Source: Klugiella xanthotipulae (GTDB lineage Bacteria > Actinomycetota > Actinomycetes > Actinomycetales > Microbacteriaceae). Taken from it: a stretch of 64,000 bases of DNA. The stretch spans positions 1,240,001 through 1,304,000 of the forward strand of contig NZ_VFPN01000001.1 of assembly GCF_006716695.1 (NCBI RefSeq), given 5' to 3'. The position numbers were made by a program, and so were the translations under genes. The notes under the pieces are model-generated. The model was not told the origin of the DNA and ran no database searches. It saw nothing but the letters and a program-made list of their open reading frames with translations. Of this stretch, positions 33,088 through 42,768 are shown piece after piece; position 1 is the stretch's first letter; the number at the start of each line of letters is the position of its first letter.

Positions 33088-33882
33088 CTAGTATCCGACC
33101 GTCATCTGCGCCCAGATCTGCTCGCCGTCCAGGTCGAGACCCTGCTTGTTGACAGCCTGCTTCACCAGGAGACGGCCCGTCGTGGCCAGGTGGGTGCGCA
33201 TCGCGGCGGCGGCGGCCTCCGCCTCGCCGGCACAGATCGCGGTGAAGATGGGATCGTGTTCGTGGGCGATGGTGGCGAGGGTGCGGTCCACGCCCGCCGT
33301 TGACGAGCCGAGGATGCGGGTGGAGACGCGCATCCGGTTGACCGAGTCGCGCAGGTGGTTGTTGCGGGCCGCGTGCATGATGAGGTCATGGAACCGCTGG
33401 TCGTGGTGGAAGAAACCGTCCTCGTCCCCCTCCTCGCTGGCCGCCTGCATCTGATTGATCTCGTTGCGGAGGGCGTCGGCGAGTTGGATAGTCGCACCCC
33501 CCTCGGCAGAGAATCCGTCGTCGGGAACGGTGATGAGGGACTCACCGGATGCGATCACGAGTGCCGCGCGGCGGGCCGAGGGCACCTCCAGGGCGATGCG
33601 CATGGCGAAGATCTCGGCGACATCCTCGGGGCGGGACTGCAGGATACGGAAACCCCGGTTGCGTTCGAAGCGCACGAGCCCGGCCTCCTCCAGCCGCACC
33701 ATCGCGTCGCGCACGGGGGAGCGGGAGACGTTGAAGGCATCCGCCAACTGGTAAATTGAATACAGTTCTCCCGGCTTCATGTTGCCGGACGCTATGGCCG
33801 CGCGCACCGACCGTTTTACCTGATCGGTGAGGGATGTTGTCGGGTCCTCGGGAGCATCGAAGCTGAGGGCGTGTGTCGGCAT
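33088..33882 (-). CDS. GntR-family regulator, FCD (FadR) subfamily
   Basis: A 264-aa regulator with a winged-helix domain (about 15-85; GELYSIYQLADAFNVSRSPV in parts, RDAMVRLEEAGLV) and a C-terminal all-helical FCD ligand domain (about 95-245), with metal-binding candidates in FFHHDQRFHDLIMHAARNN and the later TIAHEHDPIFTAI (in parts). FCD members usually answer to carboxylic acids. It is divergent from a lactate/glycolate-type dehydrogenase across a 218-nt gap, the usual layout for a local regulator such as LldR, though I could not find a clear TnGTnnnACnA operator. Confidence 0.9.
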   Translation of the reverse strand: MPTHALSFDAPEDPTTSLTDQVKRSVRAAIASGNMKPGELYSIYQLADAFNVSRSPVRDAMVRLEEAGLVRFERNRGFRILQSRPEDVAEIFAMRIALEVPSARRAALVIASGESLITVPDDGFSAEGGATIQLADALRNEINQMQAASEEGDEDGFFHHDQRFHDLIMHAARNNHLRDSVNRMRVSTRILGSSTAGVDRTLATIAHEHDPIFTAICAGEAEAAAAAMRTHLATTGRLLVKQAVNKQGLDLDGEQIWAQMTVGY

Positions 33883-34100
33883 GACGACAGCATAACCGGG
33901 TAAGGTCAGGATTCCTGTGAACGAGCGAGGGAATATACGGTTCTCGGCATATGGTGAAGCGGCCGGGTGTGCGGGTTACCCGGGGGAACACAGCGGCACA
34001 CCCTCAGATAAAACTCTCGTGCCGCAGAGCACTCCTGGGGTAGTCTCCGTCAGAGGCCTCCCCCTACAACACAATGGCGTCCGGTTGCGAAGGAGATGAC

Positions 34101-36983
34101 GTGAGCCCAGTGAGCCTGCGCGATGATCTGGCCTCCCGCGCCGCCTACGTGTCGGATGCGTCCATCTATCGGCGGGTCCCCGCGGCCATCGTGGAGCCGC
34201 ACAGCGTCACCGAGATCGCCGAGGCGCTCGTCATCGCCCGTGAGCGCGGGTGGCCCGTGACACTGCGCGGTGGTGGAACCTCCGTGGCCGGTAACGCTAT
34301 CGGTGACGGTCTTGTCATCGACACGAGCCGCCACTTTAACCGCATCCTCGGGGTTGACCCCGTTGCGCGCACCGCCACCGTCCAGCCCGGTGTGATCTGC
34401 GATGCCCTCCGCGCCGCGGCTGCGGCCCACGGTCTCACCTACGGTCCGGACCCGTCAACACACTCCCGGTGCACCGTGGGGGGGATGGTGGCCAATAACG
34501 CGTGCGGGTCGCACTCGGTCGCCTGGGGGACCGCGGCCGACAATATCCTCTCCGTGACCATGATGCTCGCGGATGGTCGCATCATCACCGCAACCGAGAC
34601 CGGCTGCGATGACCCGGTTATTGAGGAGCAACTGCGGAACCTGCGTGACCGCAACCTCGCCGTCTTCCGCACCGAACTGGGGCGGTTCGCTCGTCAGGTA
34701 TCCGGTTACGGATTGCACCACCTCTTGCCCGAGAACGGCTTCAACGTGGCCAGGGCGCTCGCCGGTTCTGAGGGCACCCTCGGCGTGATGACCGAGCTCA
34801 CGGTGCGCCTCGTGCAACCACCCGCCGCAACGGCCCTCGTGGTGCTCGGCTGCGTAGACGTGTTTGCCGCCGCCGAGATCGCACCCCGACTGCGCCGCCC
34901 CGAGGTGTTGACAATCGAGGGGATGGGCGCCGATCTGTTGGAGGCGCTGCACGCTCGACCCGGTGCCGGGAGCGCGGGGGCCGAACTACCCCGGGGTGGC
35001 GGTTGGCTGTATGTGGAGCTGGGTGGGGCCTCCGCCGCTGAGGTCGCCGCGGCTGCTCGCGGGCTTGTTGCTGAACTACTCACGGGCGGGCAGATTGTGG
35101 GGTTCACGGTTGTGACCGACCCGGTTCAGGCGCGGGCGCTGTGGCGTATCCGCGAGGCCGGGGCGGGTATTGTGACGCGCCTGCCCGACGGCGGCGAGGC
35201 GTGGCCCGGGTGGGAGGACTCCGCGGTCCCGCCCGAGCATCTGGCCGACTACCTGCGCGACCTGTATGGGGTCCTGGATGCGCACGGCCTGCGGGGCATC
35301 CCGTTTGGGCACTTTGGTGAGGGCTGTGTGCACATTCGCATTGATTTCACTCTGGGTACGACGGAGGGTGTTGAGCGCTACCGCGCGTTCATCGAGGAGG
35401 CCGCCCGACTCGTGGCCCGCTACGGGGGCTCGGTTTCCGGTGAGCACGGGGACGGTCGGGCCCGTTCGGCCCTGCTGCCCACCCTCTACTCGCCCCGGGT
35501 GCTGGCGGCTTTTACCCAGTTCAAAGCCATATTTGACGGTTCTGGATGTTTTAACCCCGGCATCCTGGTGGCTCCAGAACCGATCACCCAGGGGATCCGC
35601 CCCGGACCGGGTAGTCGCCTCTTTGATCTCACTCCCGTGCACGCGCTCGCTGGCGATGGCGGTTCGTTTTTGAGTGCGGTGAACCGCTGCGTGGGTGTGG
35701 GAGCTTGCCGGTCGGAGGCGGGGCCGATGTGCCCCTCCTTCCAGGTCACGGGCGATGAGGTGCACTCCACACGCGGTCGTGCCCGGATGCTCTCCGAGAT
35801 GCTGCGTGGCGAACTTGTCACCGATGGCTGGCGCTCCCGAGAAACACGGGAGGCGCTTGATCTGTGCCTCTCGTGTCAGGCCTGCGCCACGGAATGCCCG
35901 GTCAACGTGGATATGGCCAGCTACAAGGCCGAGTTTTTGCACCACCACTACCGCCACCGGCTGCGGCCCACGGCGCACTACGTCATGGGCTGGTTGCCGC
36001 TGATTCTGCGGGCGTTGGAGCGGCTGCCCGGCTCGGCCCGGGTGGTCAACGGGCTGCTCGGGTTCCGCCCCGTCGAGGAACTGGTCAAACGTGTCGGTGG
36101 TATTGAACCCCGCCGACGTATGATCCACTGCGCCCCCGAGACCCTGCGTGTCTGGCTGAGGCGGCGGGAGCGAGCAGGTGATACCTCGGCCGCCCCGGCG
36201 ATACGGGGCGGGGTTCCCGGAGGTGCTGACAGCCCGCGACCCACCGTGATGCTCTGGCCCGACACGTTCACCAACTTCAGTACCCCTGGCGTGGGCCGCG
36301 CGGCCGTCGAGGTGTTGGAGGCGCTGGGCTACCGCGTGATCCTGCCGCAGGGGCAGGTGTGTTGCGGCCTCACCTGGCACTCCACCGGTCAGCTCACGCG
36401 GGCCGCGAAGGTGGTTGCGCAGACGCTTGACGCCCTGGGGGAGGCCCTCGACTCCGGCATCCCGATCATCGGCCTGGAGCCGTCCTGTACCGTGATGCTT
36501 GCCAAGGGGATCACCGAATTGCTGCCGGGAAACCCGCGCGCGATCGCGCTCTCCCGGCAGGTGGTGACGCTCGCCGACGTGGTGGCCAGCCACACGGGAA
36601 CCTGGCCATTTGGTCGGCTTGACCTGCCTGCGATTGCCCAGGTGCACTGTCACCAGGCGGCTCAGGGGTCGTACGACCCGGATCGTGAGGTGTTGCGACG
36701 CCTGGGTATCGTGCCGGACGAGGTGGGCGGGGGATGCTGCGGCCTGGCCGGTAACTTTGGTTTTGAGCCCGGCCACTATGAGGTTTCGACGGCGCTGGCG
36801 GAGCGTGAGCTATTTCCCCGGGTACGTGAGCGGGGGAAGGGTTCGCTCGTGTTGGCCGACGGGTTTTCGTGTCGCACGCAGGTATCGCAGGGCACGGGTG
36901 TGCACGGGTTGCATCTGGCCGAGGCGCTGCTGCTTGCCCTGTCTCGTAATCCGGATACCGCACCGGAGGGGAACGGCGGGTGA
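34101..36983 (+). CDS. Fused FAD-linked dehydrogenase / Fe-S protein, D-lactate or D-2-hydroxyacid type
   Basis: A 960-aa multi-domain oxidoreductase that oxidises a D-2-hydroxyacid and passes electrons to the respiratory chain. Order: FAD-binding PCMH domain (about 25-215; LRGGGTSVAGNA, STHSRCTVGGMVANNACGSHS in parts), FAD-oxidase C domain with FGHFGEGCVHIRI and SGEHGDGRARS, a 4Fe-4S ferredoxin region with CVGVGAC and CLSCQACATECP, and two CCG domains (QVCCGLTWHS, GGGCCGLAGNFG). This is the YdiJ/Dld-II type of fusion. GTG at 34101 has AAGGAG 6 nt upstream; ATG at 34074 lacks one. The divergent GntR-FCD gene likely regulates it. Confidence 0.9.
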   Translation: MSPVSLRDDLASRAAYVSDASIYRRVPAAIVEPHSVTEIAEALVIARERGWPVTLRGGGTSVAGNAIGDGLVIDTSRHFNRILGVDPVARTATVQPGVICDALRAAAAAHGLTYGPDPSTHSRCTVGGMVANNACGSHSVAWGTAADNILSVTMMLADGRIITATETGCDDPVIEEQLRNLRDRNLAVFRTELGRFARQVSGYGLHHLLPENGFNVARALAGSEGTLGVMTELTVRLVQPPAATALVVLGCVDVFAAAEIAPRLRRPEVLTIEGMGADLLEALHARPGAGSAGAELPRGGGWLYVELGGASAAEVAAAARGLVAELLTGGQIVGFTVVTDPVQARALWRIREAGAGIVTRLPDGGEAWPGWEDSAVPPEHLADYLRDLYGVLDAHGLRGIPFGHFGEGCVHIRIDFTLGTTEGVERYRAFIEEAARLVARYGGSVSGEHGDGRARSALLPTLYSPRVLAAFTQFKAIFDGSGCFNPGILVAPEPITQGIRPGPGSRLFDLTPVHALAGDGGSFLSAVNRCVGVGACRSEAGPMCPSFQVTGDEVHSTRGRARMLSEMLRGELVTDGWRSRETREALDLCLSCQACATECPVNVDMASYKAEFLHHHYRHRLRPTAHYVMGWLPLILRALERLPGSARVVNGLLGFRPVEELVKRVGGIEPRRRMIHCAPETLRVWLRRRERAGDTSAAPAIRGGVPGGADSPRPTVMLWPDTFTNFSTPGVGRAAVEVLEALGYRVILPQGQVCCGLTWHSTGQLTRAAKVVAQTLDALGEALDSGIPIIGLEPSCTVMLAKGITELLPGNPRAIALSRQVVTLADVVASHTGTWPFGRLDLPAIAQVHCHQAAQGSYDPDREVLRRLGIVPDEVGGGCCGLAGNFGFEPGHYEVSTALAERELFPRVRERGKGSLVLADGFSCRTQVSQGTGVHGLHLAEALLLALSRNPDTAPEGNGG

Positions 36984-37261
36984 CGTTCCGCATCCTCAGA
37001 GAGCTGGTTTTTCGTCGGGTGGTGGCCCGCGCAGCCGCGGAGGAGGTGGCACCGAAGCGGGTTCGCATGGATTTTTTCGAGGTGTGGTGTTCGAGTCATA
37101 CCTCCGTTCTATCGGGTAGCACCCGTCATTAATCCTTGTAAATATGAGGATGTGGAGAACTTTCGTCGCGTGCCGCCTGTGGAGGACGCTCAACATGTAT
37201 TCTTCAGGTACAAAAACTACATTGACATTCGCTCTGGTACAGAAGCTTGGGGCACGCGAAC

Positions 37262-37573
37262 ATGAATGTTATGTCCGCACCTCACTCCGAAGCCGCACGC
37301 ATCCTCGGCAGCCGCATTCGCGAGCATCGTCTGGCGATTCAGGTGAGCCAAATGGACCTGGCAGATCTGGCCTCAATGCACTTCACGAACCTGGGCAAGA
37401 TCGAACGGGGTGAGGCCAATCCGAGCCTGACAACGATCGTGCGCATCGCCGTGGCTCTCGATACCGACCCCGGTAAACTTGTCGCGGGAATTGCCGGCGA
37501 CGACCTGCCCGACCGTTCCCACCGGGTCACCGCGGCTGACCTGATCCGTGAACGGCAGAAAGGCAACTCCTAG
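37262..37573 (+). CDS. XRE-family helix-turn-helix regulator
   Basis: A 103-aa protein with one XRE/Cro domain (about 17-75): RIREHRLAIQVSQMDLADLA, MHFTNLGKIERGEANPSLTTIVRIAVALDTDP (in parts: NLGKIERGEANPSLTT). The C-terminal tail is short and basic. ATG at 37262 or 37271 is likely; neither has a strong ribosome site. A TTGACA at 37222-37227 may be a -35 box. It converges on the type III restriction gene with a 57-nt gap; whether it controls that system is unknown. Confidence 0.85.
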   Translation: MNVMSAPHSEAARILGSRIREHRLAIQVSQMDLADLASMHFTNLGKIERGEANPSLTTIVRIAVALDTDPGKLVAGIAGDDLPDRSHRVTAADLIRERQKGNS

Positions 37574-37630
37574 CTCACCCCGGACTCGCTCGATCGCCGC
37601 CGTGCCACCTATTCCAGCCGTCACCGCTGA

Positions 37631-40600
37631 TTAGAAGAGCCGCCCCGGGGCACCCACCTGCGGTGGGACCAGTCGTGCGTGGGCCAATAGATCGCTCGCT
37701 CGTCCACCGCCGGAATGCCAGCTGCGCACACTCTCCTCATCGAGGATCACGTAGTGCCAGGAGCGATGATCGCGATGGTGGGCCGGCAACTCGTTCAGCT
37801 GGTGGCACCAGGCGCGGGCGGCATCCGCCTTGCGCCGAACGTTGTCGTCGCTCAGCGCGCTCGACGCTTTCGTCTCGACCACGTAGACGCACTCGGCCGT
37901 GCGCACGAGGAAGTCGGGTGAGTAGTGGGCGGGGACGTGTTGGGCGGTGAGGTAGGGCCGACGCAGAAAATCGTGCCGGTGTTCGTGCACCTTGACAAGG
38001 GCCTCGACGGCACCGTCGGCATCCGCCCACTCGATGAAGAGCCGTTCCAGCCCTCCGCCCCGCGAGGGGACCGGAAGCAGCGGGTACACGCTTTTGGTGA
38101 CGGGGATGGCGGAGCTACTGCGCGCTGTGATGCTGACAACCTCGGATATTCGCCGGTGGCGGACCTCCGCCTCGCCGACGGTCTCGGTGTGGAGCGCCGA
38201 GAGGAGCGCAGCCGTGAGTGTGCCAACGAGATTGTTCGTGACCGCCTCGGGCAGGAGCGCCCGCCAGGCGTCGCCCGCCCGCGGGTCGAAGTCACGGCCA
38301 AACATCCGGGTGCGGATATAGTTGTCGGCAACCCGGGCAACCAGCGGCCTGTAGAGGGGGAGCACCGGGCGGGGCGCGGGGTGTCGGCGGAGTAGCCCGT
38401 CTCGGGTGAAGCTGCGATTTTTTGTGCCGGTCACGCGTGCCGTCACGTCTGCGAGATAGTCGTTGTAGCCGCGGGTCGGCGATCCACCCGCATCCACGCG
38501 ATACTCGCCAAACTGGGTGCCTTCCTGGATATCCTGCGACACAAACGTCTCGTGCCGCCCCGCGAGGCTGAGGAGGTCGTCGAGGAGGTAGGGGCTGAGG
38601 GGGAGCTCGCCGACCGTGATGGTGGGTGGGCGTAACCGCTCGTCTGCGGTGTGCAGGATGATCGGTACCGCAACGTCGAAGTTCGCGTAGTCGGGACGCC
38701 GCTCAACCGTGATGGCGTCGCCGCGGGCGGTCACCTCCGTGTCACCGACCTGGGCGACGAGCCCATCGCCCAACTCGTTGCGATAAAAATCGGCGTAGCG
38801 CGGATGCTCAACAACAAAGAGAACGTCGTGGTAGTTGGTGGGTTCGCGGTGTGCGTGCATCCGCTCCCGGGTGTCGCGTTTGAGCTCATCAAGGGTCGGG
38901 TCTCCCCGCCACATGAGACGAAGGCCGCGGCCGATGGTCTGTTCCAGCAGAATGTCTGATGCGCTCGACCGCAGCGGAACGATCACGCAGATATTATTGA
39001 CGTCGAACCCCTCGCGCAGCATGAGGACGCTAATGATGACGCGGGGGTGGGGCTGAGTGTCAATCGCGTCGAGCCGATCGCGCAGATGCGCCCACTGCGC
39101 TTCGCCGAGTTCAGCTTTCCGACCCGAATCCACCCGCAGTACGTCATCGGGTGCAAGCCCGCACTCCAGGAGGTAGTCCTCCACAAGGGGTGATACCTCC
39201 GTGTTTTCCACAACCACGAGGAGTTTGGGGTGCTTAGTGGGCCCCGCGTCGGCAAACTGGCGGTCAAGAATATCCAGTTTACTGAGGCCCGCGCGGAGCA
39301 TCACCCGCTGGCCCGCCGAGAGAGAGGAGACGCGGCCATGCTCATCCCGTTCTGCCCGAAAGTCGAGGGGGTGCTCGCCGAGTGCCAGTACCTCGCGTCG
39401 GGTATCCAGCACAATCGATTTCACCAACCCCTGATTCATGGCATCCAGGAGGTCGCAGTCAACCACGATGTGTGGAAAGTAGGCGCGGTCTTTGCGGCCG
39501 CGGCCCGTCGGAGTGTACGGTGTCGCGGAGAAATCCACCCGCATGAAGCGGCGACCGAGCGGGGTGGCCAGGCGGGTGAGGGATTTGTGCCACTCAACTT
39601 CGCCTGCGGCGGCCTCGCCGGTGATCGTTCCGCGTTGCCCTGCGGGGGCCGAGCGTGCGTGGTGCGCCTCGTCGTTGAACACGAGCAGGCTCGGCAGTTC
39701 GGCGAGCCAACGCATGGCGCGGCCGCGTTGGGCGCGGCGGTCGAGGGCGTCCAGGTCATTACCCGTTGCTGTTCCCGGTGTCAGAGGCACGATAGCGAGG
39801 GCGGCGGTCCGGGCAGTGGATGTTGCGTCGTTCTCGTCGTTTTCGGCGGCCTCTGTGGTGTCTGCGTAGGCCTCGTCAAGCATCCCGGGGTCACGTTTTC
39901 CCGCGAGCAGGTGCCAATTGGTGATCGCTATGACGCCCGAGCCGGTTGTGCGCACCCCGATATCCTCTTTGGTGACCACGTTCCCCCGCACAAAACTGAA
40001 CACGGCAGTGCGAGACCCATCGGGCACGAACAGGTCACGGAAGCGGTACAGGTCGCTGCCCGAGAAATCGCGCTGTCCGGTGCTGGGCGTGGTGGTACCC
40101 AGCCGGGCGGCTGCGCCGTGGCCGCGAGTGGCTGGGCCGTGTGGCGCGGGCGGGGGTGGCGTGATGCGTGGCCCGAGAAAAGCATCCAGCATCCGGTCAT
40201 ACACGATCAACCCCGGGGTCACGATCAAAAAGTTTCGTGTGAAACGAACGTCCTCGGGGCTGGCAGCGGCATTGAGATACTGCCACACGAGCAGGGCGCT
40301 CAAGACCCAGGTCTTACCCGTTCCCGTGGCCATTTTGGCGGCGTAGAGCGGATGCTGCGAGCCGGGTTGCCTCCCGCCGGCCTCCGGCCCCGCCTCGGGA
40401 GCTGTTGGGGCGAGGTGCTGGAAGAGGTCCCTCAGACTGGTGCAGGCCAACACCTCGTGGGCGTAGATGATGTGCAGGATGGCGTCCCGCTGTCCGCGAT
40501 GAAAGTTTACCTGCCGTGAGTCGCGATACTCGGGTGCAAACCAATAGCGCAGCAACTCGGCGGTCGTGGGGGTTACCCGGGTGAGGATGGGCGCGGGCAG

Positions 40601-40684
40601 CCCCGCCTCAAACGCGGCTATATCGTCGGCCACGGCTAACCCGAGCCGCTCTGCGAGCGGAAAAATGTGTCGCTGGAGGTTCAT
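37631..40684 (-). CDS. res: Type III restriction enzyme subunit (Res), DEAD-like helicase and nuclease
   Basis: A 1017-aa subunit that couples ATP-driven DNA translocation to cleavage. The superfamily 2 helicase core begins with Walker A MATGTGKT at 118-125, then Walker B in LLVFNDEAHHARSA and a motif III-like VDFSATPYTP; the second RecA lobe has EGFDVNNICVIVPLR and QTIGRGLRL. A PD-(D/E)xK-type nuclease is visible near the C-terminus, YSPDFLVRTAECVYVVETKAS (in parts: YSPDFLV, VVETKAS). The start overlaps the stop of the methyltransferase (ATGA), so expression is coupled and methylation is made first. Confidence 0.9.
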   Translation of the reverse strand: MNLQRHIFPLAERLGLAVADDIAAFEAGLPAPILTRVTPTTAELLRYWFAPEYRDSRQVNFHRGQRDAILHIIYAHEVLACTSLRDLFQHLAPTAPEAGPEAGGRQPGSQHPLYAAKMATGTGKTWVLSALLVWQYLNAAASPEDVRFTRNFLIVTPGLIVYDRMLDAFLGPRITPPPPAPHGPATRGHGAAARLGTTTPSTGQRDFSGSDLYRFRDLFVPDGSRTAVFSFVRGNVVTKEDIGVRTTGSGVIAITNWHLLAGKRDPGMLDEAYADTTEAAENDENDATSTARTAALAIVPLTPGTATGNDLDALDRRAQRGRAMRWLAELPSLLVFNDEAHHARSAPAGQRGTITGEAAAGEVEWHKSLTRLATPLGRRFMRVDFSATPYTPTGRGRKDRAYFPHIVVDCDLLDAMNQGLVKSIVLDTRREVLALGEHPLDFRAERDEHGRVSSLSAGQRVMLRAGLSKLDILDRQFADAGPTKHPKLLVVVENTEVSPLVEDYLLECGLAPDDVLRVDSGRKAELGEAQWAHLRDRLDAIDTQPHPRVIISVLMLREGFDVNNICVIVPLRSSASDILLEQTIGRGLRLMWRGDPTLDELKRDTRERMHAHREPTNYHDVLFVVEHPRYADFYRNELGDGLVAQVGDTEVTARGDAITVERRPDYANFDVAVPIILHTADERLRPPTITVGELPLSPYLLDDLLSLAGRHETFVSQDIQEGTQFGEYRVDAGGSPTRGYNDYLADVTARVTGTKNRSFTRDGLLRRHPAPRPVLPLYRPLVARVADNYIRTRMFGRDFDPRAGDAWRALLPEAVTNNLVGTLTAALLSALHTETVGEAEVRHRRISEVVSITARSSSAIPVTKSVYPLLPVPSRGGGLERLFIEWADADGAVEALVKVHEHRHDFLRRPYLTAQHVPAHYSPDFLVRTAECVYVVETKASSALSDDNVRRKADAARAWCHQLNELPAHHRDHRSWHYVILDEESVRSWHSGGGRASDLLAHARLVPPQVGAPGRLF

Positions 40685-42570
40685 GCTGTGTTCTCCGCTG
40701 CGGATTTTTGAGGGGTGGCCGACACGGTGTCCACGGCACTCTCGGGCACCAGCGCCCCCAGGTGCAGCACCGTTTCAGACTCGTACCCAAACACGTCCAC
40801 GGCACGGACACACACCGTGCGGGCCGTGTCGGTGCGCCCGTCACGCGGCTGAGTCAGTGTGGTGGTCGTTTCCACGTGCAGGCTATCGCCATCGTTGGCC
40901 GTGTTGCCCCGGTAGTCCTGCCAGGTCGAGCGGAAGGTTATCCCGTCGTAGTCGGGGTCCACTGCCCAGTATTCAATCAGAGCGAGTGGGTCGCGGTTCA
41001 TCACGTCGATCACCCGAGCCCGGTTGGCCGCGTCAAGCGGCATCGCGGACGGGTCAAGCAACACGTAGTTGTCGAGGGTGACGGATAGCGACTCCCACTC
41101 CGAATTGATGACGCTGCGGCCAGCGGTGGCGCTCACGTATTGCAGAGTGGCAAATCGTATGTTGCCGTTGCGGCTCAGCCGGTCGAGGCCCTTCTTCTTC
41201 AATTCGTCCAGTAGGTTTGCCGGAATGACCCGCACCTCCAATCGTGGATCGTCCAGGTCCGCCGCGGTCTGTCCGATACCCTCGGCAAAATTCCAGCCCA
41301 GCACAATCACCCGCTCACATCCGCCCAGCACCGAGTCGCGGTAGCTTTGCGCTCGCAGCAGGGTGGATGCCGTGGTCAATCTGCTGGGGCTGTCCACGTA
41401 CACGAGTGTGGAGGTGCCCGGCATCCGGCCGAGGGACCCGTTGGCGCTGATCTCGGCGGGTAGCGGCTGTGCGCCGTAGACCTCCAGGACGGTTTTGGCG
41501 AGCTGGCCAACGCTGAATCGACGCCCGAGGGTGCTGCGGGCCTGCTCAACCTGGTAGTCGCCAATGGCCTGGTAGAGGAAGGGGCGGGCATCCTGGTCCA
41601 CGAGTCGCTTGCGGGTAATCATCGTGGCAGGCTTACCAATATCGCTCGTCACCCAGCGTCGCCCGAGACGCTCGGCCACAGCCGCTGTGGTGCCGGAACC
41701 GCAGAAGAAATCGGCGACAAGCCCGCCGGGCGGGCACGATGAGCCGATGATGCGCTCCAAGAGGGCCTCTGGCTTCTGGGTGCCGTAGTTGAGTCGCTCA
41801 TGTGCCTGGTTGTTGAGTGTGGGAATGTCCCAGTAGTCGGGGGCCTTCTTCAACTCGCCCTTCATCCGATTCGAGGTGGCTGGGATCATGTCGGCCACAA
41901 AATACTGCCCATCCACAGCCTTGGAATACCACATGATCTGGTCGTGCTTACGCGGCCAGTAACGCGAGGAGCTACCGCCCAGACCGTACAACCACGAGAT
42001 GTCGTTGAGCATGTTCTGCTTGCCAAAGATCTCGTCAAGCACCACTTTCACGTAGTGCCCCACATGCCAGTCCAGATGCACGTAAATCGAGCCGCTCTCG
42101 CTCAGCAATTCGCGCATCAGAACGAGCCGTGGCGTGATCATCTCCAGGTATGAAGCCGTGCCTTTCTTCCACGTATCCGAGTAGGCAAACTGCTCGGCCA
42201 CGGTGGGCCGCTGGTCAACCCCACCAACGGGAAGCTCCACGCGGGTGCGATAGTCGGCCTTGGAATCGAAGGGCGGATCGATGTAGATGAGGTCAACGGC
42301 CCCGCGCAGGCTGGGGGTGTGCTCGTCACCCGCCAGCAGGGCGGCGATGGCGAGGAGGTTGTCGCCGTAGATCAGGTGGTTGAGAGCATCTTCTGGACCC
42401 GCTCCCGAGGTAAAGATATCCATCCCCGCCGCGTCACGATGGGGAAAGACCAACTCCCGGGTTTGTAGACTGACCCGCTGTTCGCCCTCCAGCTGGGCGA
42501 GGATCTGTTGCGCCTGGCGTTTGCCAGCGCGCACGATGTCGGGCAGTTGTTCGAGAAGCGAGGGCGCCAT
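40681..42570 (-). CDS. mod: Type III DNA methyltransferase subunit (Mod)
   Basis: A 629-aa N6-adenine methyltransferase of the beta group, where the catalytic motif precedes the SAM site. Catalytic DPPF is at 98-101 (LIYIDPPFDSK) and the SAM-binding motif FCGSGTT at 289-295. Between them is the target-recognition region; the part after residue 310 is long and less familiar. It also recognises the target DNA for the Res partner. ATG at 42570 has AAGGAG 9 nt upstream; the frame reaches 42612 but without support. An A/T-rich promoter-like patch (TATAGT on the minus strand, 42618-42623) lies about 50 nt upstream. Confidence 0.9.
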   Translation of the reverse strand: MAPSLLEQLPDIVRAGKRQAQQILAQLEGEQRVSLQTRELVFPHRDAAGMDIFTSGAGPEDALNHLIYGDNLLAIAALLAGDEHTPSLRGAVDLIYIDPPFDSKADYRTRVELPVGGVDQRPTVAEQFAYSDTWKKGTASYLEMITPRLVLMRELLSESGSIYVHLDWHVGHYVKVVLDEIFGKQNMLNDISWLYGLGGSSSRYWPRKHDQIMWYSKAVDGQYFVADMIPATSNRMKGELKKAPDYWDIPTLNNQAHERLNYGTQKPEALLERIIGSSCPPGGLVADFFCGSGTTAAVAERLGRRWVTSDIGKPATMITRKRLVDQDARPFLYQAIGDYQVEQARSTLGRRFSVGQLAKTVLEVYGAQPLPAEISANGSLGRMPGTSTLVYVDSPSRLTTASTLLRAQSYRDSVLGGCERVIVLGWNFAEGIGQTAADLDDPRLEVRVIPANLLDELKKKGLDRLSRNGNIRFATLQYVSATAGRSVINSEWESLSVTLDNYVLLDPSAMPLDAANRARVIDVMNRDPLALIEYWAVDPDYDGITFRSTWQDYRGNTANDGDSLHVETTTTLTQPRDGRTDTARTVCVRAVDVFGYESETVLHLGALVPESAVDTVSATPQKSAAENTA

Positions 42571-42768
42571 GAATCTCCTTATAGCTGCGCGGGCCGCCAG
42601 CACATGCGGCACTGTTAACTATAGGTATAAAAGCATAAGCCACCGACATTGGGGCTCGATGTGGCGACTGGCTCTGGTCATCGTCTCTCCAACACCCCTG
42701 TGCGTGTCAGGCCACGAACCCGCAACCGGCCTCTCGTGGTTTCTCGGGTTGCGTGAAAAAATCGTGTC

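Noticed and set aside
35076-36776. 566-codon minus-strand frame opposite the FAD/Fe-S dehydrogenase
   Set aside because: Arg/His/Gly-rich shadow without domains, fully inside a gene with clear motifs.
36980-37132. 50-codon frame overlapping the dehydrogenase stop by GTGA
   Set aside because: The overlap is suggestive, but the Arg/Val-rich product shows no family or membrane signal; not enough to call a gene.
39230-40519. 429-codon + strand frame opposite res
   Set aside because: Shadow of the helicase gene; no recognisable domain or ribosome site.
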